In this document: piece after piece, positions 5,549 through 5,595 of the stretch
How the letters are laid out: each line of letters begins with the position of its first letter
How positions within the stretch are numbered: the first letter of the stretch is position 1
Source of the DNA: an uncultured Campylobacter sp.
GTDB lineage: Bacteria > Campylobacterota > Campylobacteria > Campylobacterales > Campylobacteraceae
Length of the DNA stretch: 5,595 bases
Direction of reading: 5' to 3'
NCBI RefSeq assembly: GCF_937949835.1
Contig: NZ_CALEDC010000041.1
Location: 1 to 5,595, forward strand
Notes under the pieces: generated by a model
What the model was told of the DNA's origin: nothing
Seen by the model: only the letters and a program-made list of their open reading frames with translations
Databases searched by the model: none
Program-made: the position numbers and the translations under genes

Positions 5549-5595
5549 TTAAAAAACAAAGCCGTTTAGGCGCCCGCTACGGATTGAAATTTCAC
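5549..5595 (-). CDS. Possible C-terminal tail of a minus-strand gene entering from the right
   Basis: One minus-strand frame is open from the right edge to TAA at 5551-5549 and would end EISIRSGRLNGFVF. It uses GAA ATT T and ATC as the other genes do, and its stop lies 5 nt ahead of the hairpin and T-run at 5544-5521. A second minus frame stays open to TAA at 5568-5566 (ending VKFQSVAGA), so the choice is not settled. Only 14 codons are visible and no product can be named. Confidence 0.2.
   Translation of the reverse strand, partial: EISIRSGRLNGFVF

Noticed and set aside
5161..5559. 132-codon minus-strand open frame
   Set aside because: It has some hydrophobic runs but no consistent membrane topology or domain, no supported start, and it would run through the candidate minus-strand terminator.
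5581..5595. GGATTGAAATTTCAC at the right edge, resembling the end of some CRISPR repeats
   Set aside because: There is only one copy and no spacer-repeat periodicity in the window; GAAATTTC is a common word throughout this DNA.

Overview
This window looks like chromosomal DNA from a Campylobacterota species, most likely a higher-GC Campylobacter of the gracilis/showae/rectus/curvus kind. That placement rests on protein style, the very frequent AAATTT and GAAATTT words on both strands, and an AT-rich promoter with a TAAAAT -10 box but no good -35. The species is an inference; no rRNA or other marker is present.

Layout: positions 1-312 hold the N-terminal 104 codons of a minus-strand alpha/beta-hydrolase (putative esterase) that runs off the left edge. 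A 79-bp divergent AT-rich spacer (313-391) carries a promoter for the rightward genes and a 15-nt perfect palindrome. Four plus-strand genes then follow with almost no space between them: uup (ABC-F ATPase, TTG start, 392-2338), a Ste24/CAAX-type M48 membrane metalloprotease (2344-3552), prmC (release-factor glutamine methyltransferase, 3539-4339) and a family-4-like uracil-DNA-glycosylase-fold protein (GTG start, 4347-5021). Junctions are +5 nt, a 14-nt overlap and +7 nt, so they probably form one operon read from the promoter near 356. Uup and PrmC both act on translation (ribosome-bound ATPase; release-factor modification). The membrane protease and the DNA-repair-like protein have no obvious mechanistic tie to them, so the cluster may be housekeeping rather than a single pathway.

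Region 5022-5595 (574 bp) has no convincing gene. It holds a hairpin that overlaps the last stop codon, an ABA'B' set of complementary arms near 5108-5154, and near the right edge a small hairpin followed on the minus strand by a T-rich run. That hairpin sits just past a minus-strand stop codon and suggests a convergent gene entering from the right.

The most notable points are the last operon gene, which keeps the four iron-sulfur cysteines of family-4 UDGs but appears to have lost the family's uracil-recognition and catalytic motifs, and a context-dependent choice of isoleucine codon that creates AAATTT palindromes. I saw no CRISPR array, insertion sequence, tRNA or rRNA, and no clear sign of a novel multi-gene defence system.
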